Shown piece after piece: positions 1 through 6,550 of a DNA stretch of 10,671 nt. Every line of letters starts with the position of its first letter. Positions within the stretch are counted from its first letter, which is position 1. Under the pieces are notes generated by a model. It was not told the origin of the DNA. It searched no databases and saw only the letters and a program-made list of their open reading frames with translations. The stretch is from NCBI GenBank assembly GCA_017881985.1, contig JADGQH010000094.1, positions 1-10,671 of the forward strand, given 5' to 3'. Source of the stretch: Chloroflexota bacterium (GTDB lineage: Bacteria > Chloroflexota > Limnocylindria > Limnocylindrales > CSP1-4). The position numbers and the translations under genes are program-made.

Positions 1-1848
1 GGACGCGGACACGCCCCGGCCGGCGAGCGTCGTGGACGCCGCCTGCATCATCCGCTCGGGACCGCAGACGAACGCGATCATGTTGGAGCCGTCCCAGGCC
101 GCCTGGTCGAACAGGTGGGTCACGATGCCCACGCGCCCGGACCACTCCGGGCCGGCGCGGTCCACGGTCAGGCTCACCTCGATGCCGTCGCGCTTGCCCC
201 ATCGCTCGAGCTCGTCGCGATAGACGAGGTCGGCTGGCGTCCGGGCGCCGTAGAAGAGCTTCACGTCCCCGAACCTGCGACGGTCGGCGACGATCGCGTG
301 GAGGACCGGCCGGAGCGGCGCGAGGCCGATTCCGCCGGTCACGATGACCAGGTCGCGCCCGACCGCGCGGTCGAGCGGCCAGTTGTTGCCCAGCGGGCCG
401 CGAAGGCCAACCTGGTCACCAACCTGGAGCGCGCACATCGCCTTGGTGGCCGGGCCGGCGCCGCGGATGGTGAGCTCGATCCCGTCCGCGAGGAATCGGC
501 TGATCGAGATCGGGAGGGGTGGGAAGCCCGGCAGCGCGACCATAGCGAACTGCCCGGTGCTGCCGTGGCTGAACGCCGGGTCGACGCCTGTGAGCGTGAG
601 CGTCGTGGTATCGGCCGTCTCCGACTTCGTGCTGACGACGCGAGCGGTGACGAAATCGTTCGGCGTCGCCGCGACCGGCTCGACGAGGCGTGACTCGGGG
701 GAGAGCGGAACGGGCGGCGCGATTGCGTTCAGCTCGTCGCGCACGTCGATCCCGACCGGGCACCACGTGATGCAGCGGCCGCAGCCGACGCAGCCGGACG
801 TCCCGAACTGGTCCCACCATGTCGCGAACTTGTGGGTCAGCCACTGCCGGTAGCGATCCCGCGGCCGGGCCCGGAAGCTGCCGCCGGCCACCTTCGCAAA
901 GCCGGGGCTGAAGCAGCTGTCCCAGCTCCGGCTCGCGAGCGCCGCATTGCCGCTCATGTCCGTGGATTGCGTCAGCGTCGTGCAGAAGCAGGTGGGGCAC
1001 GCCAGCGTGCAGTTCCCGCACGTGATGCAGCGTTCCGCAACCTGGGCCCAGCGCGGGTGATCGAGCTGGGCAATGAGCCGGTCGTGGAGGCCGTCGGCGG
1101 GGATCGGATCCCCGATCCGGGCGCGCACCGCCGCGACCGTGGCTGCTACCCCGTACTGCTCGGCGGTCGTCGCGGGGCGCAGCGGGAGGCGCTCCAGGAC
1201 GGCGCGGCCGGCCGGTGTGCCGGCGTCGACCAGGAATCCGGCGTCGAGCTCGGTCAGGGAGAGGTCGAAGCCCTCGGTGACCTCGGGACCGGTTCCCATC
1301 GACGTGCAGAAGCAGGTCGATGCCGACGTGGTGCACTGGACCGCGACCACGAACACGTTCGCGCGCCGGACCATGTAGTCGGGATCGATGAACTCGGTGC
1401 CGATCAGGACCCGGTCCTGGACGGCGAGCGCTGCAATCTCGCAGGCGCGGGCGCCAAGGAAGGCGAGCTTCGGAGGGACGGCCTGCTCGGGCTCGAACGA
1501 GACCTTGTGGCCGTCGTGCGTCGAGCGGGTGAGCGGGATCAGGGCGGGGAAGGTCCATTTCTTCCACGCGGTGGGTCCCACCACGTAGCCGAACAGGCGC
1601 TCGTCCCCGCGCCGGCGAAGACGATACCGGCCCGGCGACTGCTCATCGCCCCAGCCGCGCGGCAGCTGGTCCACCGACGAGATGTCGTCATAGACGATCG
1701 AGCCGTCTGCCACGGTGGGGCCGATGAGGCGTCGTCCGTCCTCGCGGAGGAGGTCGAAGAGGACCTGGAGATCCGCGACGGCAAGGAAGCCCGGGCCCTC
1801 GATGGCGGGGCGGCCGCTCCGCGGCGAGCGTGAGACTGGCATCACCAT
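1..1848 (-). CDS. HydB-HydG fusion: 4Fe-4S beta subunit joined to FAD/NAD(P)H gamma subunit of group 3b (sulf)hydrogenase (3' part missing)
   Basis: The frame is open for all 616 codons from ATG 1848 to base 1 and runs off the window. Residues 1-378 match HydB/AsrA-type subunits: LGARACEIAAL (131-141), a Cys-rich core CITCGNCTLACPTCFC (C274 to C289), WDSC (C312), and a last cluster GCVGCGRCITWCPVGI (C353, C356, C359, C363). Residues about 395-616 match HydG/dihydroorotate dehydrogenase electron-transfer subunits: flavin motif PLPISIS (444-450), nucleotide-binding VTGGIGLAPLRPVL (503-516) and CGPERMM (595-601); the usual C-terminal 2Fe-2S motif would lie outside. In Pyrococcus sulfhydrogenase these are separate genes; here no stop or start separates them (junction near bases 665-720). 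It would pass electrons between NADP(H) and the NiFe dimer. The start overlaps the upstream stop by 7 bp; GTG 1845 or ATG 1842 are alternatives. Confidence 0.9.
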   Translation of the reverse strand, partial: MVMPVSRSPRSGRPAIEGPGFLAVADLQVLFDLLREDGRRLIGPTVADGSIVYDDISSVDQLPRGWGDEQSPGRYRLRRRGDERLFGYVVGPTAWKKWTFPALIPLTRSTHDGHKVSFEPEQAVPPKLAFLGARACEIAALAVQDRVLIGTEFIDPDYMVRRANVFVVAVQCTTSASTCFCTSMGTGPEVTEGFDLSLTELDAGFLVDAGTPAGRAVLERLPLRPATTAEQYGVAATVAAVRARIGDPIPADGLHDRLIAQLDHPRWAQVAERCITCGNCTLACPTCFCTTLTQSTDMSGNAALASRSWDSCFSPGFAKVAGGSFRARPRDRYRQWLTHKFATWWDQFGTSGCVGCGRCITWCPVGIDVRDELNAIAPPVPLSPESRLVEPVAATPNDFVTARVVSTKSETADTTTLTLTGVDPAFSHGSTGQFAMVALPGFPPLPISISRFLADGIELTIRGAGPATKAMCALQVGDQVGLRGPLGNNWPLDRAVGRDLVIVTGGIGLAPLRPVLHAIVADRRRFGDVKLFYGARTPADLVYRDELERWGKRDGIEVSLTVDRAGPEWSGRVGIVTHLFDQAAWDGSNMIAFVCGPERMMQAASTTLAGRGVSAS

Positions 1849-2324
1849 GTTCGAACCTGCTCGGCGGCAAAGAGGTCCAGGAGCTGGACGCGGGTCGCGT
1901 TGAGGCGTCGCGCGACGGCCACGAGCAGCCGCGGGTAGAGGGCCTGGGCGAGCTCCGCGTCCTCACGCAGAGCGGCTCGCAGGGTGGCGCCCTCGAACGT
2001 GATGGCTTCGAGCTGCTCGATGGCCACCGCGGTGGACGTGGCGCGATACGGCGGCACCAGGGCGGACCAGAGGTACACGTCGCCCGGCTCGACCGTCAGG
2101 ATGGTGAAATCGCCGCGCTCGGGCACGTGGGTGCGGAGGGCGACGCGACCCTTGATCACGATGCCGAGAACCTGGGACTCATCTCCTTCCCGGAACAGCT
2201 CCTGACCGGGCTCAGCCGTGAACGTACGGCTTAACTCGGCGAGGCGCGTCTGGATCCCCGGCGCAAAGCCCGAGGCGAACCACGTGGAGTTGAGGACAGC
2301 AACGAGCGAAGCCTGATCCTGCAT
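1842..2324 (-). CDS. Stand-alone cyclic-nucleotide-binding-domain (Crp/Fnr-like) protein without HTH
   Basis: A 160-residue protein consisting of a cNMP-binding beta-roll and a C-terminal helix, with no helix-turn-helix: the sequence stops at the LLDLFAAEQVRTW helix where Crp/Fnr proteins go on to the DNA-binding domain. FREGDESQVLGIVIKGRVAL (45-64) is the roll core; GDVYLWSALVPPYRAT (81-96) occupies the phosphate-binding cassette, with R94 in the ligand-binding Arg position but the canonical Glu replaced, so nucleotide binding is doubtful. Small proteins of this kind are, to my knowledge, often encoded beside group 3b hydrogenases. The ATG at 2324 is preferred; a TTG at 2345 would add seven residues. 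Its TGA overlaps the start of the next gene, so the two are translationally coupled. It may sense redox or a ligand and act on the hydrogenase by protein contact; that is inference. Confidence 0.82.
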   Translation of the reverse strand: MQDQASLVAVLNSTWFASGFAPGIQTRLAELSRTFTAEPGQELFREGDESQVLGIVIKGRVALRTHVPERGDFTILTVEPGDVYLWSALVPPYRATSTAVAIEQLEAITFEGATLRAALREDAELAQALYPRLLVAVARRLNATRVQLLDLFAAEQVRTW

Positions 2325-2506
2325 GTAGCCAGTCTCGCGGCGCAAGACGCACCCGCGGCAGGGCCGGTGGGCACGGGGTCAGGGGCCACGTGTCCCGGCG
2401 GCGGCACGGCGCCGCTCCCCGGGATCGACACCTGCCCGGACCCTGGCCGTCACCGACCCGCAACCGGCGAGGTCTGGTCGGGGCGGTCGTTCATTGCGTG
2501 CTTGCC

Positions 2507-2636
2507 GTGCCCCCGAGTGCGGGGCTGCACCCCGGAGTGCAGGGCGCACCTGGGAGTGCAGGGCGCACCTGGGAGTGCAGCGCCGCACCCCGGAGTGCCG
2601 AGCCTCACCCCGGAGGCTTGCCGCGCCTGGGAGTGC
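2507..2636. repeat. Array of about seven 14-bp imperfect palindromes on an 18-20-bp period
   Basis: The unit is GCACCYSGGAGTGC, that is GCAC and GTGC arms around a six-base centre CCCGGA or CTGGGA. Best copies are at 2527-2540, 2546-2559, 2565-2578 and 2585-2598; diverged copies are at 2507-2520, 2605-2618 and 2623-2636. Copy 1 extends to a 6-bp arm (CTGCAC/GTGCAG). Start-to-start distances are 20, 19, 19, 20, 20 and 18 bases, with near-constant short spacers (AGGGC or similar). It sits about 180 bp upstream of the cNMP-binding protein gene. Regular spacing close to two helical turns suits a multi-site operator; it could also be a simple expanding minisatellite. Confidence 0.8.
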
Positions 2637-2700
2637 CGGCCGCCCGCGCCTGGATATCGGGCCAACCGATCAGATTCGCCTGGTCCACGCTCGAAGATGC

Positions 2701-2720
2701 GGCCAACCACGGGTTTGGCC
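2701..2720. repeat. Inverted repeat GGCCAA-N8-TTGGCC
   Basis: A perfect 6-bp inverted repeat, extendable to 8 bp with one bulged base and a three-base loop when read on the minus strand. It lies about 80 bp downstream of the ligD stop. It could be a transcription end hairpin for the NHEJ operon, but no T-run follows, so a regulatory site is equally possible. Confidence 0.45.
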
Positions 2721-2759
2721 ACACCTCCACGCTCGCGGGTCCCGAACTTGATCGGCCGA

Positions 2760-2771
2760 GCCGATATCGGC
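2760..2771. repeat. 12-bp perfect palindrome GCCGATATCGGC
   Basis: A perfect inverted repeat beginning about 30 bp past the ligD stop. A related GATATCGG core recurs at 2653-2660 just beyond the palindrome array. It could be a protein-binding site; there is no loop, so it is not a typical terminator. Confidence 0.6.
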
Positions 2772-2801
2772 GGGCGTGAACCCCACGGCGGGCTCAACTC
2801 C

Positions 2802-5648
2802 TCAGAGCTTCGGCAGCTCCTGGCCCGGGCCGAGGGCCGCCGCGAAGAGGTCGCCCACCTCGGAGAGCCGAGGCAGGATCGTCCGGATCGTCCAGCGGTC
2901 GGGTCGCAGCTCGGGGTCGTCCAGCTCGTCCCAGGTGATCGGCGCCGACACGGGCAGGCCGGGCGCGGGCCGGGGCGAGTACGGCGCGACGAGCGTCCGG
3001 TTCCGCCAGTTCTGGGTGTAGTCGAGGCGGGCCCGGCCGCCGCGCTGGCCCTTCGCCCACTCCCAGCTCACGAGGTCCGGCACGGCCGCGCCGACCGCCC
3101 GGGAGACCTGCTCGACCCACGCCCGGGTCTCCTCGAACGTGTAGCCGGCCCGGATCGGGACGAAGACCTGGATGCCGCGCTTCCCGGTCACCTTCGGGAC
3201 GCCGGTCACGCCGAGATGCTCGAAGGCCCGACGATAGAGCCGCGCGAGCTCGAGCGTCTCGTCCCAGGTCGTCCGCTCGCCGGGGTCGATGTCGACGAGC
3301 GCCCAGCGAGGCTCGGCCGGCGCGTTGATCGGCGACGTCCACGGATGGATCTCGATCGCGGCCTGGTTTCCGAGCCACGCGAGCGTCGCGAGCCCATCCG
3401 CGATCACGTAGGCGTGCGGGCGGCGGTCGGGCGGGTCGGGCTCGCGCCAGCGGGTGACCCAGTCCGGGGTTCCCTTCGCGACGTCCTTCTGCCAGAAGAA
3501 CGCGCCGCCGATCCCGTCCGGATAGCGGGCAAGGTTGAGGGCTCGACCGGCCAGGTGCGGCAGGAGCACCGGCGCGATCTGCGCGAGGTAGCGGACCAGG
3601 TCGCGTTTCGTGACGGGCATGGCATCACCGGCGGGCGATGCGTCGCCGGAGGGCGATGCGTCGCCCGAGGGCGTCGTCGTGCTCGCCGGGGGTGTTCCGC
3701 CCGCACCCGGAGCGAGAACCTTGCCGAGGTTCGTGAGCGCGACCTCGCGACCGCCGACTTTCCACGCGCCGCCGCGCGAGGGCGTGGCGTCGAGGGCGGC
3801 GAGCTCCTCCGCCGTGGCGGACGCGAATGCAGGTGTCGGGACCGGCGCCGCTGCCCGGGTCGACGCGACGGCCTGAGTCGCGGCGGGGGCTGGCGGCGCA
3901 CCCACGGCCGCACGTGAACGGCGCGTCACCTCAGCCTTGGCGAGGGCCCGGGCAGCGGCCTCGGGTCCAACGGCTTCCTGCCGTTCCACGGACGCCGGGT
4001 CGACCTCGGGAGCCTCCTGGGCGAACGACGCCTGGCGGACGATCCCGTCGCGGGACCAGCCGCCGATCTCGGCGCGGATCACGAGCGTGGGCTCGGCCCA
4101 GACGGCGCCGGGCGTCCGGGCCAGCTCGTCTGGCGGATCGGCGAACGGCGCGTCGGTGCGCGCTCGGGCGTCGATCGCGGCCCGGAGGCGGGAACGGGTC
4201 GCCGTGTCGAGCCCGCTCCCGACCCGCCCCGCGTAGCGCAGCCGGCCGGCCTCCATCACGCCGACGACGAGCGCTCCGAGGTCACGGTGACTGCCCTGGC
4301 CCGGCACGTAGCCCGCCACGACCAGCTCCTGTGTGGGGCGAACCTTGAGCTTGAGCCAGGCGGCAGACCGACGGCCTGCCTCGTAGCGGCTCCGTCGGTG
4401 CTTCGCCATCGCCCCCTCGAGGCCCTGGGCTGCGGCCGCCGCGAAGAACGCGACGCCGTCGCGCTCCACGTGACCGCCGAAGCGCACCCGCGGGTGGTCG
4501 CGAAGGACGAGTCGCAGGACCTCCTTGCGATCCTCGAGCGCGACGTCGAGATACGACCGGCCGGCGCACCATAGGAGGTCGAAGGCCATGAAGACGAGCG
4601 GCGCCGCTCGTCCTGCCTGCCGTGCAGGTCCGCTCGCGGGCAGGTCCGCGGCGCTGAACCCGCCCCCGAGCCGCGCCTGGAGCAGGCCGAAGTCGGGTCG
4701 GCCCTCAGGGTCCAGGACGACCACCTCGCCGTCGACGATCGCGTCCGGCGCGGCGAGCCAGGCCGGCTTGGCCAGCAGCTCCGGGAAGAAGCGTCCCGCG
4801 TCGTTCCGGTTCCTGGTCCGGAGGGCCACGCTCCCGCCGGTCACGATCGCCTGGACGCGGTAGCCGTCCCATTTCGGCTCGAAAAGCCAGTCGGCATCGT
4901 CGAACGGGGCGGTCCCCGGAGTCGCCAGCATCGGCTCGACGAACGGCGGCTGCGGGGCGACCCGCGCGCCCGGCGGATCGAGGGACGGGAGCGGCGCCGG
5001 GGCCGGCCGATCGACGGGCGGAGCCACGCCGGACTTCACCTCCTCGTTCGTCCGGTCGGTACGCACGGACGCCGGGTACGACTCCGGGTCCCAGCCGGCG
5101 ATCGCCTCCGGGCCGGCTTTCGCGATGAGGAGCCAGGCGTCGCCGGGGCTCGCCGTCCGAACGAGCGTGAAGCGGCCGGCCAGCTTCTCGCCACGCAGCC
5201 GGAACTTGATCTCGCCGGCGCGAAGGGCGTCGCCCGGGTCCCACGTCAGCTCCGGCTCGAACGTGCCCCAGTCCCAGCAGATGGAGTCGCCGGCCCCGTA
5301 TTCGCCGGTCGGGATCACGCCCTCGAAGTCGAGGTACTCGATCGGATGGTCCTCGGTCCGAGCGGCGAAGCGCTTCTCGTCGGGGTCGCGCGTCGGGCCC
5401 TTCGGGAGCGCCCACGACGCCAGCACGCCGTCGACCTCGAGGCGCAGGTCGTAATGGAGCCGGCTGGCCCGATGGCGATGCACCACGAAGCGGCCACAGC
5501 CGCCCGGGGCGTCGGGACCCGGCCACGACAGGCGCTCCGCGCCGCCGGCGTCAACGGATGGCAAAGCAGCCGGGGGTGCGCCCTCACCCGGGGCCGGCTC
5601 GGGCGTTCGCGCGAAGTTGCGCTTCTGCCGGTAGCGATCAAGGGACAC
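2802..5648 (-). CDS. ligD: LigD, multidomain NHEJ DNA ligase (phosphoesterase-ligase-polymerase)
   Basis: A 948-residue enzyme that trims, fills and seals broken ends bound by Ku. Phosphoesterase domain (about 1-175): FVVHRHRASRLHYDLRLE (H59, H65, D67, R69) and EDHPIEY (H101, Y105). Ligase domain (about 236-545): motif I EPKWDGYR with catalytic K259, motif III DGEVVVLD, motif IV EGAMAKHR, and an OB-fold ending VWAEPTLVIRAEIGGWSRDG. An Ala/Pro-rich linker (about 555-627) leads to the primase-polymerase domain (about 628-948) with metal aspartates D786 and D788 (LVDIDPG) and D876 (RARLDYTQN). The domain order is that of Pseudomonas LigD, not the mycobacterial Pol-first order. The polymerase resembles the divergent LigD_Pol-like branch: GKRGIQ replaces the usual GxKGLH. 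GTG 5648 gives the family start MSLDRYRQKRNF and has GGGAG (5656-5660) seven bases upstream. A hexapeptide-repeat insertion interrupts the start of the polymerase domain. Confidence 0.95.
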   Translation of the reverse strand: MSLDRYRQKRNFARTPEPAPGEGAPPAALPSVDAGGAERLSWPGPDAPGGCGRFVVHRHRASRLHYDLRLEVDGVLASWALPKGPTRDPDEKRFAARTEDHPIEYLDFEGVIPTGEYGAGDSICWDWGTFEPELTWDPGDALRAGEIKFRLRGEKLAGRFTLVRTASPGDAWLLIAKAGPEAIAGWDPESYPASVRTDRTNEEVKSGVAPPVDRPAPAPLPSLDPPGARVAPQPPFVEPMLATPGTAPFDDADWLFEPKWDGYRVQAIVTGGSVALRTRNRNDAGRFFPELLAKPAWLAAPDAIVDGEVVVLDPEGRPDFGLLQARLGGGFSAADLPASGPARQAGRAAPLVFMAFDLLWCAGRSYLDVALEDRKEVLRLVLRDHPRVRFGGHVERDGVAFFAAAAAQGLEGAMAKHRRSRYEAGRRSAAWLKLKVRPTQELVVAGYVPGQGSHRDLGALVVGVMEAGRLRYAGRVGSGLDTATRSRLRAAIDARARTDAPFADPPDELARTPGAVWAEPTLVIRAEIGGWSRDGIVRQASFAQEAPEVDPASVERQEAVGPEAAARALAKAEVTRRSRAAVGAPPAPAATQAVASTRAAAPVPTPAFASATAEELAALDATPSRGGAWKVGGREVALTNLGKVLAPGAGGTPPASTTTPSGDASPSGDASPAGDAMPVTKRDLVRYLAQIAPVLLPHLAGRALNLARYPDGIGGAFFWQKDVAKGTPDWVTRWREPDPPDRRPHAYVIADGLATLAWLGNQAAIEIHPWTSPINAPAEPRWALVDIDPGERTTWDETLELARLYRRAFEHLGVTGVPKVTGKRGIQVFVPIRAGYTFEETRAWVEQVSRAVGAAVPDLVSWEWAKGQRGGRARLDYTQNWRNRTLVAPYSPRPAPGLPVSAPITWDELDDPELRPDRWTIRTILPRLSEVGDLFAAALGPGQELPKL
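3616..3669. repeat. 18-bp in-frame tandem repeat inside ligD
   Basis: Three 18-bp units, 3616-3633, 3634-3651 and 3652-3669. The last two differ at one base (GGCGATGCGTCGCCGGAG versus ...CCCGAG); the first is more diverged. On the minus strand they encode SGDASP, SGDASP and AGDAMP (LigD about 661-678), inserted between the KVLAP strand and VTKRDLVRYLAQIAP, a junction that is normally short in LigD polymerase domains. Length variation here would leave the frame intact. Confidence 0.85.
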
Positions 5649-5672
5649 GTTGGCGCTCCCGACCCGCGCCGA

Positions 5673-6416
5673 TCAGAGCGGCAGGCGTCGGAGGACCGCC
5701 AGGAACGGCGGCAGCTCGCGCGGCGCCGCCACGACCGGCACGCGATACCAGGCGTCGCGGGCGGGGCCCGGTCGCAGGCGGGCGTCGAGCCGGCGCGCCG
5801 AGAGCGCCCGGAATCCCAGCGCACCGAGCGCCGTCGCGACCGTCGTGCCGTCCCCGATGAACCCGCGCCCGGCGAGACACCAGCTCGACGGCCGGAGCAG
5901 CGCCGCGAGCTCGCCGCGGCGCTCGCCGAAGGGCCGCGTGGCGAGCGACTCCCCGTCCACGTAGAGGAGGTCGGAAGCGACGATCGCGGCCGACCCCCGA
6001 GCCCCAGTGCCCCGTCCGCGGGCCGTCGGGTCGAGCCCGCCGTCCCGGCCGAGGCGAACGGTCTCGCCGCGCAGGCGCCGCTCCAGGAGCGTCCGGCTCG
6101 GCCGGCCGCGCGCATCGAGGACCATGAGCGTCGCGTCCAGGACGACGCCGTCCCGGCGGACGAGATCGGCGACGCCGGCGAGCTCCGGGAATGCCGCAGT
6201 CGGGTCGCCGAGGGCCTCGGCCCGCAGGCGGACCGCACCGCCCTCGACGAGCACGAATGCGCGGATGCCGGGCCACCAGGGCTCGAAGAAGTATCCCGGG
6301 TCGTCGAACGGGCCACCACCGTCGGTCGGGCGCATCGGCACGATCCGCTCCGGCAGGCGCGAGGCCATGGGCGCGAACTCGAGCGGGAGCATGTCGCCGA
6401 TCGGCTGGCGGGTCAT
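5673..6416 (-). CDS. Catalytically degenerate LigD-like ATP-dependent DNA ligase domain protein (pseudo-ligase)
   Basis: A 247-residue protein alignable with the adenylation domain of the adjacent LigD (LigD about 236-437) with few gaps: PFDDPGYFFEPWWPGIR matches PFDDADWLFEPKWDGYR, and GFRALSARRLDARL matches GLEGAMAKHRRSRY. The motif residues are changed: the AMP-accepting lysine is Trp47, the motif I Asp is Pro49, motif III Gly-Glu is Ala95-Thr96, the motif IV Glu is Arg203, and the motif V region KLK is RVP. Fold-related residues such as the ASDLL segment (147-151) and W223 are kept. It lacks the OB-fold, phosphoesterase and polymerase domains. The frame is intact, so it looks like a maintained protein rather than decay. 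It cannot be expected to seal nicks; a structural or DNA/Ku/LigD-binding role is inference. The start is uncertain: ATG 6416 is used here, GTG 6452 is possible, and neither has a clear ribosome binding site. ligD follows 24 bp after its stop. Confidence 0.78.
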   Translation of the reverse strand: MTRQPIGDMLPLEFAPMASRLPERIVPMRPTDGGGPFDDPGYFFEPWWPGIRAFVLVEGGAVRLRAEALGDPTAAFPELAGVADLVRRDGVVLDATLMVLDARGRPSRTLLERRLRGETVRLGRDGGLDPTARGRGTGARGSAAIVASDLLYVDGESLATRPFGERRGELAALLRPSSWCLAGRGFIGDGTTVATALGALGFRALSARRLDARLRPGPARDAWYRVPVVAAPRELPPFLAVLRRLPL

Positions 6417-6550
6417 GCCGGGATTGTGGGCCGCCGCGCCGACCACTGCCACCGAGTCCGCGGCCGATCGAATCGCCGGGTGGTGGCCGCGCCGCGGGTG
6501 GACGTGGCGGTCCAGCGGGCGGACGAGGGCGGACGGGGGCGGCCGCTCCC
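6417..6550 (-). other. Gap between ku and the ligase-like gene, with a short tandem repeat
   Basis: Up to 134 bp without a firm gene, depending on the start used by the next gene (a GTG at 6452 would shorten it to 98 bp). Just after the ku stop is a 10-bp direct repeat, GGGCGGACGA/GGGCGGACGG plus a partial third copy (6517-6542, plus-strand reading). No promoter or terminator hairpin stands out. Confidence 0.4.

Larger units (their letters stand above)
2325..2801. other. Non-coding region between ligD and the cNMP-binding protein gene
   Basis: This stretch of about 480 bp lies downstream of ligD and upstream of the next hydrogenase operon. I see no credible gene: open frames across it translate the repeats into low-complexity peptides. 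It holds a 12-bp palindrome and a GGCCAA/TTGGCC hairpin near the ligD end, then an array of about seven 14-bp palindromic units, then about 180 bp of GC-rich sequence before the next start codon. That last part should contain the promoter of the second hydrogenase operon, but no convincing -35/-10 pair is visible. Confidence 0.7.

Noticed and set aside
832..1833. Plus-strand open frame of 333 residues
   Set aside because: It is antisense to the HydB part of the fusion gene and has no recognisable domain; long antisense frames are expected at this GC content.
2507..2636. CRISPR array
   Set aside because: The units are only about 14 bp, the 4-6-bp spacers are nearly constant, and no cas gene is present.
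2450..2797. Minus-strand open frame of 115 residues in the ligD downstream region
   Set aside because: It translates the palindrome array into a repetitive peptide and resembles no protein I recognise.
2367..3917. Plus-strand open frame of 516 residues
   Set aside because: It reads through the palindrome array and antisense to the LigD polymerase domain, with Arg/Gly-rich composition and no domain.
5673..6416. Ligase-like gene as a broken fragment of ligD
   Set aside because: The downstream ligD is complete with its own start, ribosome binding site and intact ligase domain, so this is a separate paralogue; its frame has no stop or obvious frameshift.
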